Assembly (NCBI GenBank): GCA_021234155.1
Contig: JAJEKV010000041.1
Coordinates: 2,608,447-2,672,446, forward strand
From: Isoetes taiwanensis
Lineage: Eukaryota > Streptophyta > Lycopodiopsida > Isoetales > Isoetaceae
DNA length: 64,000 nt
Reading direction: 5' to 3'
How positions within the stretch are numbered: the first letter of the stretch is position 1; each line of letters opens with the position of its first letter. The notes beneath the pieces are model-generated. The model made no database searches. It was not told the origin of the DNA and was given only the letters and a program-made list of their open reading frames with translations. A program made the translations under genes and the position numbers. Shown piece after piece: positions 1 through 11,359 of this stretch.

Positions 1-570
1 TCACAATAGTATCGGGCGATGTTCTTGGTTGACCAAGAACTAGCACTGACCATATCCCTAGTAAGTAGTCTAACAGGGCCTAATAGGGTGTGGAATGAAC
101 ATTTCCATCATGGAACCTCGAAAATAGGGAAAAATTTTCTCCTAGGTAATGGGTCCGTAAAAATAGGCTAAGTCATTAGAGGGGGCAAAAAGAATGAGTC
201 AAAGTAATATTCTAGTAAAATTAGAGTGAAAATTATGCATCAGCATCAGATTTCACCCAAAATGGGTCGAAGAATCATCCCGATCCGAGACTCGGGTGAA
301 AAATGGCGCAAATTCATAATTAGGACTTCAAACTATTAGAGAAATTCGAATTTCATAGTATAATACAGCATTAACTATATACTAATAAGTATGTATACTG
401 GGATAATTAATAAGAGGAGCTAATTAATACGTCTATTAATGTGAGAGAATATTTCCTAGAGCATCTTTCCCTTTTTAATATCTTCTTGCCACCCATTTCT
501 CTCTAACCTTGCATAAACCTCTCTTCCTTGATACCCAGCTTAACTTAATCAGTTTTCCTGACCGTAAGAT
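1..570. other. AT-rich flank, no gene recognised
   Basis: No reading frame with recognisable similarity and no clear repeat structure was seen here. The sequence is moderately AT-rich and directly precedes the histone H3-like pseudogene. Confidence 0.4.
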
Positions 571-1692
571 ATGGCGCGCACCAAATGCACTGCCAGGAAG
601 TTCAGCCCAAGGCGCACACCCTCCATGGCAGCAACAAAGTCCCACCCTCGGCAAGAAGATCCCTGAGCATCTCAAGCCCGGAGGGAGGAGGAGTCATCGA
701 CTCCACCGACGATTCCTACCACGCCTCCCAAGAGGAGGGCTAGAGAAGCTCCTGGAGACAAAATGGACTGACGAGATCGTCCACTTCGCCACTGGGTCCG
801 ACCTGGGAGGAGCACGGGCTGGACCAGGAGGAGCACCACCAGCAATAGGAGCAACAGCAGCAGCAGGAGCAGGAGGTTGGCCCTTTCAAGAAGAGGAAGG
901 GCAAAGAGAAGGTCGCGGAATGGCCCGAGGAGAGGGACCAGAGGAAGAAGAGGGAGAGGGAGAAGGAGGCGAGATTCGAGAGGGAGAAGCGGGTCCAGGG
1001 GACTGTGACCGGCCCAAGGGGACGGGTCCATTGAGGAACCCCGATGGGATCCTATCAACAGGAGGCAGAGGAAGAGGAGGAGGAGGACAGGGAAGCTGTG
1101 GGACGAAAGCAGGAGGAGCCCGAGCAAGACGCGGGGGAACCATCAGACCCTAACGCCTGCCCACTATACCCCAAGTGGCCCAAGCCACCCAAGGTTGTGA
1201 AGAAGCAGAAGGTGGGCAAGCGGGAATTCACACTCAAACAGGACCGTGAATTCCAGCGTCAGAAGAAGGTATACCAAGAGTACCTCTGCCGATGGAAGAG
1301 GTACAATGATTGGTACTGCAAGCAAAATGTACAGTATGTATGTTAAAAAGCGGGCGACCAAAGAACCAGCCCAAGCCACCACCACCACGGTAGGAGCCAT
1401 CGAAGAAGGTGATCATGGACCTAATTCAAAGGCCCGTGTCTTTAGGAACAATGCACTAATCTCCTTATCGGGAAGAAGCGGCGTCGGCGGCTCCTCAGGG
1501 GAGATCATGCAGGACTTCCAGACCAACTATAGGGTGACACCCTTGATGGTCTGAGCCCTGCAGGAGGCAGCTGAGGTGGAGCTCATCCAACTTTTTGAAG
1601 AAGACAACATCTGCGCAATCCACGCCAACCGGGTGACAGTCATGCCCAAAGACCTCCACTTGGCGAGGAGGATTCGCAAGGAGAAGCCGTGA
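571..1692 (+). pseudogene. Histone H3-like pseudogene with a large charged insertion
   Basis: The frame opens at 571 with MARTKCTARKF, close to the H3 start MARTKQTARKS, and in the same frame closes at 1690-1692 after the H3 C-terminal fold: [48 protein letters not shown]. Just before EIMQDF, the segment LLIGKKRRRRLLR matches the H3 region LLIRKLPFQRLVR but is one base out of frame. Stops at 664-666 and 1552-1554 break the frame. Canonical H3 is about 136 residues; here roughly 700 bases of purine-rich, Glu/Gln/Lys/Arg-coding sequence lie between tail and fold. I see no introns. The fold portion resembles canonical H3 more than the centromeric variant, but the divergence is high. It could be a decayed H3 variant with a long tail, or a retrocopy with an insertion. 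A functional product is unlikely. Confidence 0.75.
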
Positions 1693-1906
1693 AGGACTCC
1701 AATTTTATAAAATTATATAAATATAAGTTTTCTCTGTACAGTTACTCCATATCTATAGAAGTAAATTTCTCTGTAAATTAATCTCTTCCTTGATATAAAA
1801 GTATTCTTGTATAAATTAAATTATAGTAGAATCTTTTGTATCATAATTAGAATGCTCATAATTGTTTATTTAGCATAGTATTCTGGCATAGAAATCAAAA
1901 TTGGCT

Positions 1907-2191
1907 CAAAATCGGCCCACCCGGGTCACTCTGCGTAAGCGCCCTGCGTTCATGATGAGGCCCCTTTCGTGCAAAGTGACCCGAGTCACTCGATTTGGGC
2001 GCAAATTTGATCTAGTTTTAGTGTAAAAAGAGGTTAGAATGTTTAGAATTTGCCTAGAAACCTAGTTTAACACTTAATTCTTGCCTAAAATATCCAAAAA
2101 ATAGCTAAAATCGACCCACTTGGGTCATTCCGCACCAAACGCCCCTGCGTTGTGAAAGCGAGCCCTTTTTTTGAAATGACCCGTCACTTGA
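1907..2191 (+). repeat. Diverged ~200-bp direct duplication
   Basis: Two related stretches, about 1907-1995 and 2107-2191, share the order AATCG-CCCAC, GGGTCA, CGCCC-TGCGTT, a CCC-TTT run and TGACCCG. They lie about 200 bases apart. The function is unknown. The intervening DNA (1693-1906, 1996-2106) is AT-rich without a gene. Confidence 0.5.
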
Positions 2192-2457
2192 AATTGCACT
2201 TTAGATGTCCAATCAGCATGAGATAAGTTCCTAGTTAGTTTTGCCTCATCTTCTGAAGAAAACTCCTCACAAGAATTTGTGTCAGAAGACTGGAGCTCAG
2301 AAGAATCCACCTCTGTGGATGTTTCAGAAGTGAAGCTGTCATAGGAGGAGCTGATGTAATCAGAGCAGGTTGAATGAGAGGGCTCGGAGCTTTCTATAGA
2401 CTTGGTTGGGCAAAAAACTTCGTGGTCTTCAGGTGGCTCTTCTTCAAAATTGTTGAC
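2125..2457 (-). pseudogene. Open frame rich in Ser/Glu/Asp, no start codon, unassigned
   Basis: A minus-strand frame is open from 2457 down to a stop at 2125, about 110 codons, with no ATG. The translation is strongly acidic and serine-rich (for example STEVDSSELQSSDTNSCEEF), which is unusual for random AT-rich DNA. It overlaps the second copy of the duplication above, so the end of the frame is repeat-derived. I do not recognise it; it may be an exon of a decayed transposon gene. Confidence 0.25.
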
Positions 2458-2885
2458 TTATACTTTACCAAATGTTTGGGGGTGATTTATACTTGTTGAC
2501 TTGAAAATTATTGATTTACGCTTTACCAAACATGTTGGTCAATGAAAGTCAAACTTTTGCTTAGGGGTGATTCACACTTGTTGACTTGAAAATTGTTGAC
2601 TCACGCTTTACCAAACATGTTGTACACAATATGCCTTAACATAATGCATAGAATATCATAGGTCAAAATTTGGTAATTGTTGATTTCGCAACATGGAGCA
2701 TTATTGTTGCAAAATTTGGTCAATAAAAGTCAAACGTTTGCTTGGGGGTGATTCACACTTGTTGACTTGAAAATTGTTGACTCACGCTTTACCAAACATA
2801 TTGTACACAATATGCCTTAACATAATCCATTCATGGATTTGGCATTTGTTGATTTGGCAATTGTTGATTTGGTAACATGTGGAAC
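2447..2885 (+). repeat. Tandem repeats built on TTGTTGACTT
   Basis: A block containing GGGGTGATTCACACTTG, TTGACTTGAAAATTGTTGA and CGCTTTACCAAACAT recurs. The two best copies (about 2546-2647 and 2728-2829) are 182 bases apart and nearly identical; shorter, more diverged copies precede them. No coding potential. The following 2886-3299 is AT-rich with no gene seen. Confidence 0.7.
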
Positions 2886-3299
2886 ATTGAATGCATGTGG
2901 GATATTTGAGCCCATTATTAAAAAAAGGGTGGGACGAGGATTACATTTTGAAAGGTCATGACACTCGGCACATGGCGAAGATTACAAGCGGAGAGCCATA
3001 ACTTTTCATCATCTAATCTCTATCCACACTCTTCAATGAAGCAACAAAAACCATTTATATATCTTGCAATTTTGTAATATATGCATGTGGGATATTGCTA
3101 ACTTTGTGTTAGGTTTCTGCTAATTTTGGGGTTGCTCTTTTGATCATATGGGATATTTTGTGGCCAAAGCATGCGAGATATTTGAGCCCATTATAACGGG
3201 AGGCGCATACGAGAGAATTATAAAGTTCTTTAAACGTTGGTGTTGATAAACACCAAATTACAATAAAAATGGATCTAATATTAAAAAATATACAACGGT

Positions 3300-3990
3300 T
3301 TAGGACAAATCCATGGTCTTTAGTACCTCCAACATTTTTGTGCTCTTTTCATCATCTTGATTTGAAAATGCACGGACCTGCGTCACACATAAGCAATTAC
3401 GTTCACTTACATTATTAGCTTCTCCAAGTAAGGTACCATAGTCTTCAACGGTAATCACATAGTCATTTATGTCGGGCATGAAGGACCTTGGTGTGATGCG
3501 GGGAATCTGCATTATTCTTAAAATTCACGTACATGTAAGGATCAATCAAACAAAGTTGTCCTCATGCTAAATTACGGACATTTCTCATAAACTTTTGCGG
3601 TTTTTGATGTAGCAAGAAGTTCCTCCATTCATTTTCAAAGGATGCACCATCCATTTGAAAAAGAAACTTATCCACTAAGGGACCGAGGAATGAAAGACCT
3701 CGAGGCAGCTAATCATCGAAAGTGATTGGAAGACCATATACTAACAGCAAAGTGTTCGGTGATGAAATGCATGAACTGCACTGCCCCTGGCCTGACAGCA
3801 AGAACCTCTTTTCTTGATGGAAGAAGTTGGACATCTTCCACCACATCGTCTTTGCTTTAGCCTTTTGAAAACCTTGTGCGGAAATCCTCGGCTCAATAAC
3901 CAAAAGCTTCTTGTCAACAACACTAGCCTTTGTCGCGGTGACAACTATTAGAGAAATTATATCGAAGATAAGCGGGCAAAAAAGAAACAC
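3300..3990 (-). pseudogene. Decayed FCP1-like HAD phosphatase (level-0 copy)
   Basis: Minus-strand pieces in shifting frames follow the order of an FCP1/NIF-type HAD domain. KKLLVIEP near 3900 sits where motif I would be. RPGAVQFMHFITEHFAVSIW at 3728-3795 matches the core segment just before motif II (compare LLAFVREGFDVAIWSS in the copy at 17665-18131). A weak TTLFD segment near 3570 sits where motif IV is expected. A last open piece, 3300-3512, begins after a CAG acceptor. Frames change between blocks, so it is a pseudogene or a badly eroded exon series. Family membership rests mainly on the RPG...IWSS block. It sits downstream, in transcription order, of the linker exon at 3998-4277. Confidence 0.5.
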
Positions 3991-3997
3991 ACTAGAA

Positions 3998-4277
3998 TCA
4001 CCTTAGTTTCTTAGTTATTGATTTGGATGGAGCTCGTTTGCTAGAGGAAACTTGCTTGGAATTATTCTTAGAAGGAGATTCTCCAACTGATGCCAAATCA
4101 GTTTCTTCCTCTGTGATTGTCTTCTCCACAATATCAGCATGTTTGTCCAATTTGGAAACATAATCATCTATATTCTTCAACCTTTGCTTCACATTCTTCA
4201 TCTATTACTTGCACATCATTGTCTTCAATTAATTTAGAAATGTCAACTATAGAGTTTGAAATATCTAAACTTGAGCC
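3998..4277 (-). pseudogene. Charged linker exon of the level-0 gene, cut by an LTR element
   Basis: Minus-strand sequence encoding a Ser/Lys/Glu-rich segment (SIVDISKLIEDNDVQVIDEE, then KNIDDYVSKLDKHADIVEKT, then a basic tail near KRAPSKSITKKLR). Two overlapping frames are used, so a frameshift is likely. An LTR retrotransposon is inserted at its 5' edge: if the insertion and one TSD copy are ignored, the sequence from 22833 onwards joins to give a consensus-like 3' splice site ending ATGCAG. This shows that the right part of the same locus lies beyond 22832. Confidence 0.45.
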
Positions 4278-4282
4278 TGCAT

Positions 4283-4730
4283 TGTTAGCCCTTTGGGCTA
4301 AACATATGTATGAGTGGCATAGGCCACATGTATTTATCACATTGGACCACTTGATCTAGGGCCCAGATTTAGCCCACATATGTGGTAGGTGGCATAGGCC
4401 ACATGTATTTGTCATATTGGACCCCACAATCTATGGCCCAGATTTAGCCTAGATCTGTGGACGGTGAGATGTCAGTTAGGGTTAGGGTTTTGCTCTACTA
4501 TTTAGAGAGAGCATTTCCTCTCATTGTTTAGGTTTTTGCTCACGTTTTGGAGCACCTCCTTTTGGAGCATCAATATGATTCTGTTTTGTTCATTCTTTGT
4601 TTTGTTCTTGTTCTTGGAGTTTCTTCCCACCTTCTTTTGTTGATCCATGAGCATTTGTGGCAGCCTTGTGGCATCCGGCAGTCATGGACTGCTGCTGCAA
4701 GGTGCATGCCAAGAACCCCAAATATCAACA
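4283..4730 (+). repeat. 5' LTR (448 bp) of the nested LTR element
   Basis: Starts TGTTAGCCCTTTGGGCTAAA and ends ATATCAACA. It contains two copies of the palindromic GTGGCATAGGCCAC block (near 4313 and 4389) followed by ATGTATTT. Matches the split 3' LTR base for base except for a few changes. Confidence 0.92.
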
Positions 4731-4731
4731 C

Positions 4732-4749
4732 TGGCGCCTCATGCCGGGG
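4732..4749 (+). other. Primer-binding site
   Basis: TGGCGCCTCATGCCGGGG begins one base after the 5' LTR. It resembles the TGGCGCC-x4-GCCGGGG primer sites of plant Tat/Athila-like elements. The matching tRNA cannot be confirmed without a tRNA set. Confidence 0.65.
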
Positions 4750-5679
4750 TCTCTTGAGCTCATGATCAATTTCTTGTTTTATTTCTAAGTATCTCCAAAG
4801 CGTTTTTGAGAAAAATTGATTTTACATCGACATTTGGGTCGTCATCTCTTATAATTGCCGGTATTGAGAGAAAGGGGCAAATTGATTCTCGGCACAATCC
4901 GGTCATTGGTCAACATTTTAAGTTTTCATTGACACATATTTTGGCATCTAATCTCTTACGCTCTATGCAAACTCGGGAAAAATTTGAGCAACGCATGATG
5001 TTTTTGGTCGTAATACTTTGAAGCTGCAGCTCTGTTTTCCAATCCCGTTTTCGATGGTGGATTCTCAAAGCGGGCAAGCATGTAATTGGGTTTCTTGAAC
5101 AAGTTTCCTACGCTTTCTGTTATTAGGGACAAATATCTCACCAAGTTTCTTCCACGATATTTTTGCTCGCTCATATCCTCTGCCTTCACGATATTTTTCC
5201 TCTGTTCATATCGAGTCCACCTACCAATCCGTTTTTCTTGGTTGAGGTATTTTCCTTTCCTCAAGTCTTGGGGACTATCGTCCCAATCTGATTTCGCTCT
5301 CTGACCTTAGCTCCAAGTTATTTAGGAGCCTTGAAGAAAGTCCAAGCTAAGGCGAAGCCATGTATTGGATCCTCTTACGCCCGCAGTCCAGCTCGAACAT
5401 TTTCATTTAATATCTTGGGATCACAAAATCGGGTAATTTTTTGGCGCATCTCACCACGCTTTGCACTGAGTAGCTTTGTCAATAAGTACCATTTGGGCCT
5501 TCAAACAGCCGGGCCCCAAATCTGACCAGCAAATACACTGATCTGCTAATGGGCAGCCTGAAGAACTTCTGTGTTCCACTCACATGATCTTTATCCTACC
5601 ACGAATTTTTCCAGATGGCTCCTATTCTCATTTTCCACTGTACACTGATCTTCAGAAGTTTTCCCGAGTCTGCAAAATG

Positions 5680-6770
5680 AAGCCCACGGCCCCTCACGGC
5701 GTGGCTTCACCACATCACGCGCTTCATGGCAACCAGGCACCATCGGGGACGGCGGCTCTTCTTGTGATTGCTACACTTTCGAATACCATTCGGGCCGTGG
5801 CCGCCGGGGCCTGAACCAAGTTTTCTGCATCCAGACTTCAAATCTTCGGGGAAATCACCTATAGCTTCCACAACCAAATCCCTGTAAGTGCTTATGGTTT
5901 CTCTGTAACTCTACTCCAGAATCTGTCGAAGAACTAAGCCCACGGCCCATCACGACATGGCACAAATCCTTTATTCAAGTCTTAGTCGTCACTCTATTCA
6001 CATTCCTGTTGAAGAAATCAGCCCACGGCCCATCAGGCGTGGCACAATTCCTCTTGTTGAAACTCTATTCAAGTCTCGATAAGCCCACGGCCCCTCACGG
6101 CGTGGCACAATTCCTCTGTTAGATGACAAAAACCCATGACCGTCACAGTGTGGCTTGCAAACAAACCGATCATTTGGCCCAGACCTCTTTTCAACTTCAA
6201 AGGCTTTTGGTCTGCATCACTAGAAGCCCACGGCCATCGTGGCGTGGCTTCACAGAGTCTCACCACGGCCCTGTAAGTCCGTCCACCGCCGTCCATCAGC
6301 ATGTCCACGGCCTCCCACGGCGTGGATCTTGATCAGAGCCCCACGGCCCCACTGCGTGGCCTCAACATCAAAGACCTCACCGACGTGGCCTGTGCGTGAA
6401 CCACGGCCCCCACGGCGTGGCCTCAACATCCGATATCTCATGGCCCTCACGGCATCAAACCCCACGGCCTGTCCCCTGGCGTGGAACATTTCTCTCATGT
6501 CAACACATTGTCATGCTCTTTTTTTAACGACATCCTTTATGATTTCCTTTCCTAGCGAGAATTTGACACTTGAATATTTCACCTGGCCCACATTTTTTAT
6601 GTTTTTCACTCCTTTTAATGTTGAAGCCCTTTTATCACATACCAGATATCTAGTCCTACCATTCTGCCTTTGGAGGTAAAATTTCATGCAACTATGACTT
6701 TAAACATCACGGCCCAACGGCGTGAGTTCAACAATTTGTCATGGCCCCTCACGGCGTGACTTCCAGCACA
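5680..6770 (+). repeat. About twelve short CCACGGCC...CACGGCGTGG inverted units
   Basis: Inside the LTR element, the motif CCCACGGCCCCTCACGGCG followed by TGG recurs about a dozen times, irregularly spaced (near 5685, 5940, 6020, 6085, 6230, 6305, 6342, 6400, 6440-6480, 6710 and 6740). The outer CCACG and CGTGG arms are complementary, so each unit can fold into a short hairpin. Parts of the region show short open frames, none recognisable. Confidence 0.75.
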
Positions 6771-6894
6771 ACTTTCGATCCACTTTTGATGCAAGCAGCA
6801 TCTGGAGCATATTTTTGGCACATTTTGGGGGACGCCTCATCTTTTGCCTGATTCTTAGATCTGCTTTGCACCTTTGTACCAACAAAATTCAAGT

Positions 6895-7310
6895 TCCTGC
6901 AATGGCGTGAAGATGAATTCGCCTTCAGCCTATTCGGTACATCAACCTCACATGGCCACATGGCGTGTGCAGGCCAATTTCAACAATTTCTCTTTGGTGT
7001 CAACTTTTTCAAGTTCAACATTTTGATCAACCACATCCGTCCATAATACATGGCGGTTGAGCCTCTTTCAAGTTCCACAAATGGCGTGAAGATGACTTAG
7101 GGCCTTCGCCCTTCAATTCAACTCCTTCAAGTTCAACTATCTTGCTCAAACTCATTCAAGTTCCATACATGGCGTGAAGATGACTTAGGGCCTTAGCCCC
7201 TTCAATCACTTATGTTTCAACTCTTTCAAGTTCAACTCCTTGTCTTAACTTTTCAAGTTCAAAAATGGCGTGAAGATGACTTAGGGCCTTCCGCCCCTTC
7301 AACAATTTTT
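6895..7310 (+). repeat. ~90-bp tandem repeats (ATGGCGTGAAGATGACTTAG)
   Basis: ATGGCGTGAAGATGACTTAG followed by GGCCTT-CGCCC-TTCAA and a TTCAAGTTC-rich spacer recurs at about 6901 (diverged), 7081, 7168 and 7264. The stop TAG is conserved in the unit. No protein function assigned. Confidence 0.75.
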
Positions 7311-7365
7311 GTTTCCTCATTTTTTTGTTCAACTCATTACAAGACACTTTGATTGGCATGTATTG

Positions 7366-7500
7366 GAGCTAAGTGGCAAGCTCTATGAGAAGTGGTGACA
7401 GACCTTCTCAACATTAGATTCGACTTCTATGGATTTAAAGGAGCTCGTGGCAAGCTCAAGAGAAGTGGTGACAGCCTTCTCAACCTCTCATGCTTTTGAT
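7366..7500 (+). repeat. Two ~75-bp direct repeats
   Basis: GGAGCT-x-GTGGCAAGCTC followed by AGAAGTGGTGACAG and CCTTCTCAAC occurs twice, starting near 7366 and 7440. Part of the non-coding interior of the LTR element. Confidence 0.65.
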
Positions 7501-7625
7501 ACTTCATCGACATTGGCATTTTTTGATCAAGAATTTTTCGGCGACATTATCGTGACCTCCTCTCACTTTGGCCACTGTTGTAAATGTTTAACCTGATGTT
7601 ATAAAGGTTCTGCATAGTTTGGTGT

Positions 7626-7637
7626 GGTGGGGGGGAG
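7626..7637 (+). other. Polypurine tract
   Basis: A purine run (TGG then GGGGGGGAG) lies immediately before the TG of the 3' LTR, the expected position for plus-strand priming. Confidence 0.8.
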
Positions 7638-7864
7638 TGTTAGCCCTTTGGGCTAAACATATGTATGAGTGGCATAGGCCACATGTATTTATCACATTGG
7701 ACCACTTGATCTAGGGCCCAGATTTAGCCCACATATGTGGTAGGTGGCATAGGCCACATGTATTTGTCATATTGGACCCCACAATCTATGGCTAAGATTT
7801 AGCCTAGATCTGTGGACGGTGAGATGTCAGTTAGGGTTAGGGTTTTGCTCTACTATTTAGAGAG
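7638..7864 (+). repeat. 3' LTR, left part
   Basis: Identical to the first 227 bases of the 5' LTR except two adjacent substitutions. It stops abruptly at AGAGAG, where the level-2 transposon begins. Confidence 0.92.
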
Positions 7865-7886
7865 GGGTAAAAGCATGAAAGGGTGT
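7865..7886 (+). repeat. Left terminal inverted repeat of the level-2 transposon
   Basis: GGGTAAAAGCATGAAAGG plus four more bases, perfectly complementary to 22581-22602. Confidence 0.92.
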
Positions 7887-8056
7887 ACGTACATCGTACT
7901 GAATTGAAGGACGAATTTGTGCTTTTTTGGGGTACATTTTAGATGTACATCAAGATACAATGGTTTGTCGTTTTGTGTCAGATATGCAATGATTGCAAGA
8001 TCATCCCTGACATTCCCCGAAATTCTTGGTTAACCACCGAACCAAGAACCAATTGA

Positions 8057-8341
8057 ATGGATCCGTCCCTCCCTTTTGAAATTCCCCCCCTTTCCCGGGA
8101 CCCGAACGAGCGAATTCGAGGAAGCAAACACATGCCAATTGAATCTACAAGAAATACAAATCAATTTCAATCTGTTCATGGAGGTGGGGTGAGAATTCCA
8201 ATGGAAGTGATGGTTCTAAGCGCCAAAAGTATGCCGACATTGGCGGTGTTATGCCACAAAACAAATAAAAAGCGTGTTGACAATTCGGTGGATTGCATCC
8301 TCGATTCTTTGTCGGCAAACGCCGCCCGGATCAAAGATTAG
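8057..8341 (+). CDS. Hypothetical 94-residue ORF, possible transposase leader
   Basis: ATG at 8057 opens a frame starting MDPSLPFEIPPLSRDP and ending AANAARIKD-like at 8341. It is the first plus-strand ORF inside the left TIR and precedes the recognisable transposase segments by about 280 bases. No domain recognised. It could be the first exon of the transposase gene or an unrelated small ORF. Confidence 0.35.
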   Translation: MDPSLPFEIPPLSRDPNERIRGSKHMPIESTRNTNQFQSVHGGGVRIPMEVMVLSAKSMPTLAVLCHKTNKKRVDNSVDCILDSLSANAARIKD

Positions 8342-8429
8342 TTTTTGTGATCGTTTGTTGCAAGATGACGAGGGCTTTTTTCTGTTTTCGAATTTTGTAA
8401 TTGGAAATCCTTCGAAGTTATTGTTATGA

Positions 8430-11120
8430 AATCAATGATCGAAACTTGAAAGATGGGCTTCAAGAAGTAAAGTACGCTAATAGCAAAGATAAATTGGTAC
8501 GCAAAACATTCCTTTGTTATCAATGATTTCGGAAAAAAAGGAGATATAAACAAGAATGTTTCTTCAAAATTGCTAAAGATCTGACCAAGAAATTTATCCA
8601 AAGCTGCGGCAAGAAGGAAGATAATGTCATTAAGTGGAGTAAATGTATGGGCTTTGGCAGGAAGGATGCCAAGATCAAATAGAATCGATGATTCAATCAA
8701 ATGTCAGGTTCGTGAATTTTGGCTTGACAATACCAAAGTTTCACCAAAGGTTATAGATGTCATGAAGAGGAGGACACAAGCAATACAATACCTTGATATC
8801 TCACGCGGGTTTGCTCTTGTAATTGAATCAATTCAGTTTTTGGAGATTATGTTTTCTTCCAAAATTCTTTCATGACTTTCTTCTGTACATTCTACATCTG
8901 TTCTGAGTGACATGTTAATGAATACACATGGTTTTCATGAAATGTATTGCATTTTACATTGTTTACATTTATACATTGTTTACATAGTAGTAGTAAATCT
9001 TGCGGTGATGTGCTATTAGGTACTTTTTAGATGTACATCCATTAACACTTACATGTCCATGCATTTGCATTTACATGTACTTGAATATCAAAATTACATC
9101 ATTTTACATTTTAGTGTACTTTTCGGGTAATGAAGCCAAACAAATCGGACATATGTACATTAGTTGTACTAATATTGTAACATTAATGTGATGTACTAAT
9201 ATTGGAACATTAATTAGATGTACATTGGATGTACATTGGATGTACATTGGATGTTGATTGGAACTGTTGGTATGACGTTAGATGTCTTGATGTACATTAG
9301 ATGTACATTAGATGTACTGATATGAATCGATTGGAACCTGTTGGATGGACATTTTATGTACATAGAACATACATTAATTGTACAATAGTATAGTTCAATA
9401 CTCTTTTGGCATCTGGTTGCCGACATCATTTTGCTAACATGGTCTTTAATGCTTTTGTTATTGCGCGTCCGAGCTTTATCAGCGGTTTGTATATATGGAA
9501 TCGATACCAAAATTAAGCCACCGACGGTTCAGTATCCAAAACCGATTGCATAAGGAAGTTGAAGGAGAGAAACACATGTTGTTGTGTCAAACATGAGCAA
9601 GCGATCTGTACTGAAAGGCCTTCAATGATATGAGGAGATCCCTACATGTTAATTGCACTTGCTGCTGCAGTGTCCGTGCATCCCAACAAAACAATGGAGT
9701 ATGTCAAGCAAACAAGAAGACTTTTGATAATGTTAGTATCTTGTGGAGGTCAACGGTTTGCGAGAAATATGTGACGGATGAATGGCATAAACTAAAATGC
9801 ATCAAAGGCGAATGTGATGAATGTGGAGTAAAGAAATTAGACACATCTGTCCAAGCGAGGAAGATGGAATTGAGAATGTGGACCGGCAAGTATATGCATA
9901 TGTCAATGAGCCATCAAAAAGGTACATCCGGAAGGCTTAGATTAGTTGATCGAATGACAAAGCATCATTTTTGTTAAAGAACATGAAAAATCAGCTTGCT
10001 AAGTTTCTGAGATCATAACTTTACAAAGACACTTTGGCGAGCAAGCAGTTTAAAAGATGTGTTGAGAAACTCCGGATAATAGTGTGTTGTCATTTGTTGA
10101 CTTTGCGAGAAAACTACACATTGAAACCGAGGGACGAAGTGCAATCCAGAGCATTGGAATCGATCAAATTAGTATTTTGGTCCATATTTCAATGATGAAA
10201 ATAGAAGGTAAGCTTAAAAAAAGCGATTGCATTCCTATGTTTCGGATGACGGGAAGCATGACACTCATTTTGTGCAACATGGTTTTAAATTACATTTGGG
10301 GTGGCTTAAGAATAATGGAGGTGGACACATAAACCTTCATTATGTGTGGTCGGATGGTTGTGCATCTCAATTCAAATCAAGACGGGCATGGTATGGAATT
10401 TGTAGATACCATGTTGAAAATAAAATTTGAGTGATATGGAATTTCTTTGGATCGGCCATGGGAAAGGCACACATGATGGCGGTCGGTATAGCAAAGTTGT
10501 GGCTTGAGGCGAGCATAGAAAACAAAATGGCATGCCGATGGCAGTCGTAAACTTGGCTTGTGCTGATTTTAAGGGCCAAGGAATCGGATTGTGAAAGGGT
10601 GTTTTGGGAGGTTGGAAAAGCAGATGTGAGCAGGCGGCAAGCATTCAATTGCAAGACTTTACCCGGTACTCGGCCAGATACATTGCGGTGTCAACTATAA
10701 ACCCAGCCGAGATCCAACAAAGTTGCTATGCGAGACCACTCTCGTGCTTTTGTGATGCTTGCATTAACTTCAATTGGTTGAATTGTGAGAACATTAAACA
10801 TTGTGGAGAATGGTCTCTAAAAAGTTTGGAGCCCACGAGATCATATTGCCTCTCGTGTTGAATTTGAAAATGATGTGGATGTTTTGTATCTGGAGGACGA
10901 GGCTAGTTTAGATGACAATGTAGGCTTTTAGGATGTATTTGTGTCTTTTGGCAAACACCTGGACAATGTGGAAGGTGTTTCATACTATGTTCTCATGTGC
11001 ACCGGGGAAAAGCATGCATTGGAAGAAGATTCAATTGATGACTATGGAAATGAATACTCTGGCGGCACTAGTGTCATTGAAGGACAATATTATGAACTAA
11101 TCCCGGGGCTGCCACAATAA
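8430..11120 (+). pseudogene. Decayed transposase of the level-2 transposon
   Basis: A chain of plus-strand blocks in the order of one long protein, broken by stops and frameshifts. (1) VREFWLDNTKVSPKVIDVMK near 8707. (2) A Cys-rich segment CEKYVTDEWHKLKC-x4-C-x2-CG near 9760-9830. (3) VDFARKLHIETEGRSAIQSI near 10097. (4) WSDGCASQFKSRRAWYGICR at 10347, then after one in-frame stop WNFFGSAMGKAHMMAVG at 10437. (5) LSCFCDACINFNWLNCEN near 10740. (6) A C-terminal block GVSYYVLMCTGEKHALEE near 10976 ending GQYYELIPGLPQ with a stop near 11118. I recognise the DG-x4-QFK ... NFFG-x3-GK ... LSCFC-x2-C layout from many unannotated transposase-like proteins of animals and lower plants. Acidic residues in blocks 3 and 4 are plausible catalytic residues. 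The superfamily name is not certain. Confidence 0.7.
8985..9400 (+). repeat. TGTACA-rich block inside the transposon
   Basis: The palindrome TGTACA and its variants (ATGTACATT, GGATGTACATT, AGATGTACATC) recur many times, including an 11-base tandem GGATGTACATT near 9221-9255. It separates transposase blocks 1 and 2 and has no credible coding content. Related clusters occur at 7886-7960, 11360-11440, 20610-20770 and near both TIRs. Confidence 0.7.
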
Positions 11121-11359
11121 GTATAAACCGCTTCCTACTAAGAATGTTTTGGTACCGCAGAATGCGTGATTGGGGTTGAATCCCATTCAAGAAAGTAAAA
11201 CACAAGTGAAGGGGCAAGTACGACATTTCACTTGCCGGATGAAGTCCATGAGACATTGTTATCACAACTTCCAAAGCAATTGTAGATGACATGGACTAAG
11301 TCGGATCTGTAGTACTTTCACGAAATATTGTAATACTTTGTTATAAGAACTGGACTACT

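Noticed and set aside
509-1153. 214-codon plus-strand frame
   Set aside because: It begins at TTG, is dominated by Gly/Glu/Arg low complexity, and is out of phase with the histone H3 pieces at both ends. I treat it as part of the insertion in the H3-like pseudogene.
4956-5264. 102-codon minus-strand ORF inside the LTR element
   Set aside because: Antisense to the element, without an internal domain or similarity to gag/pol. Probably fortuitous.
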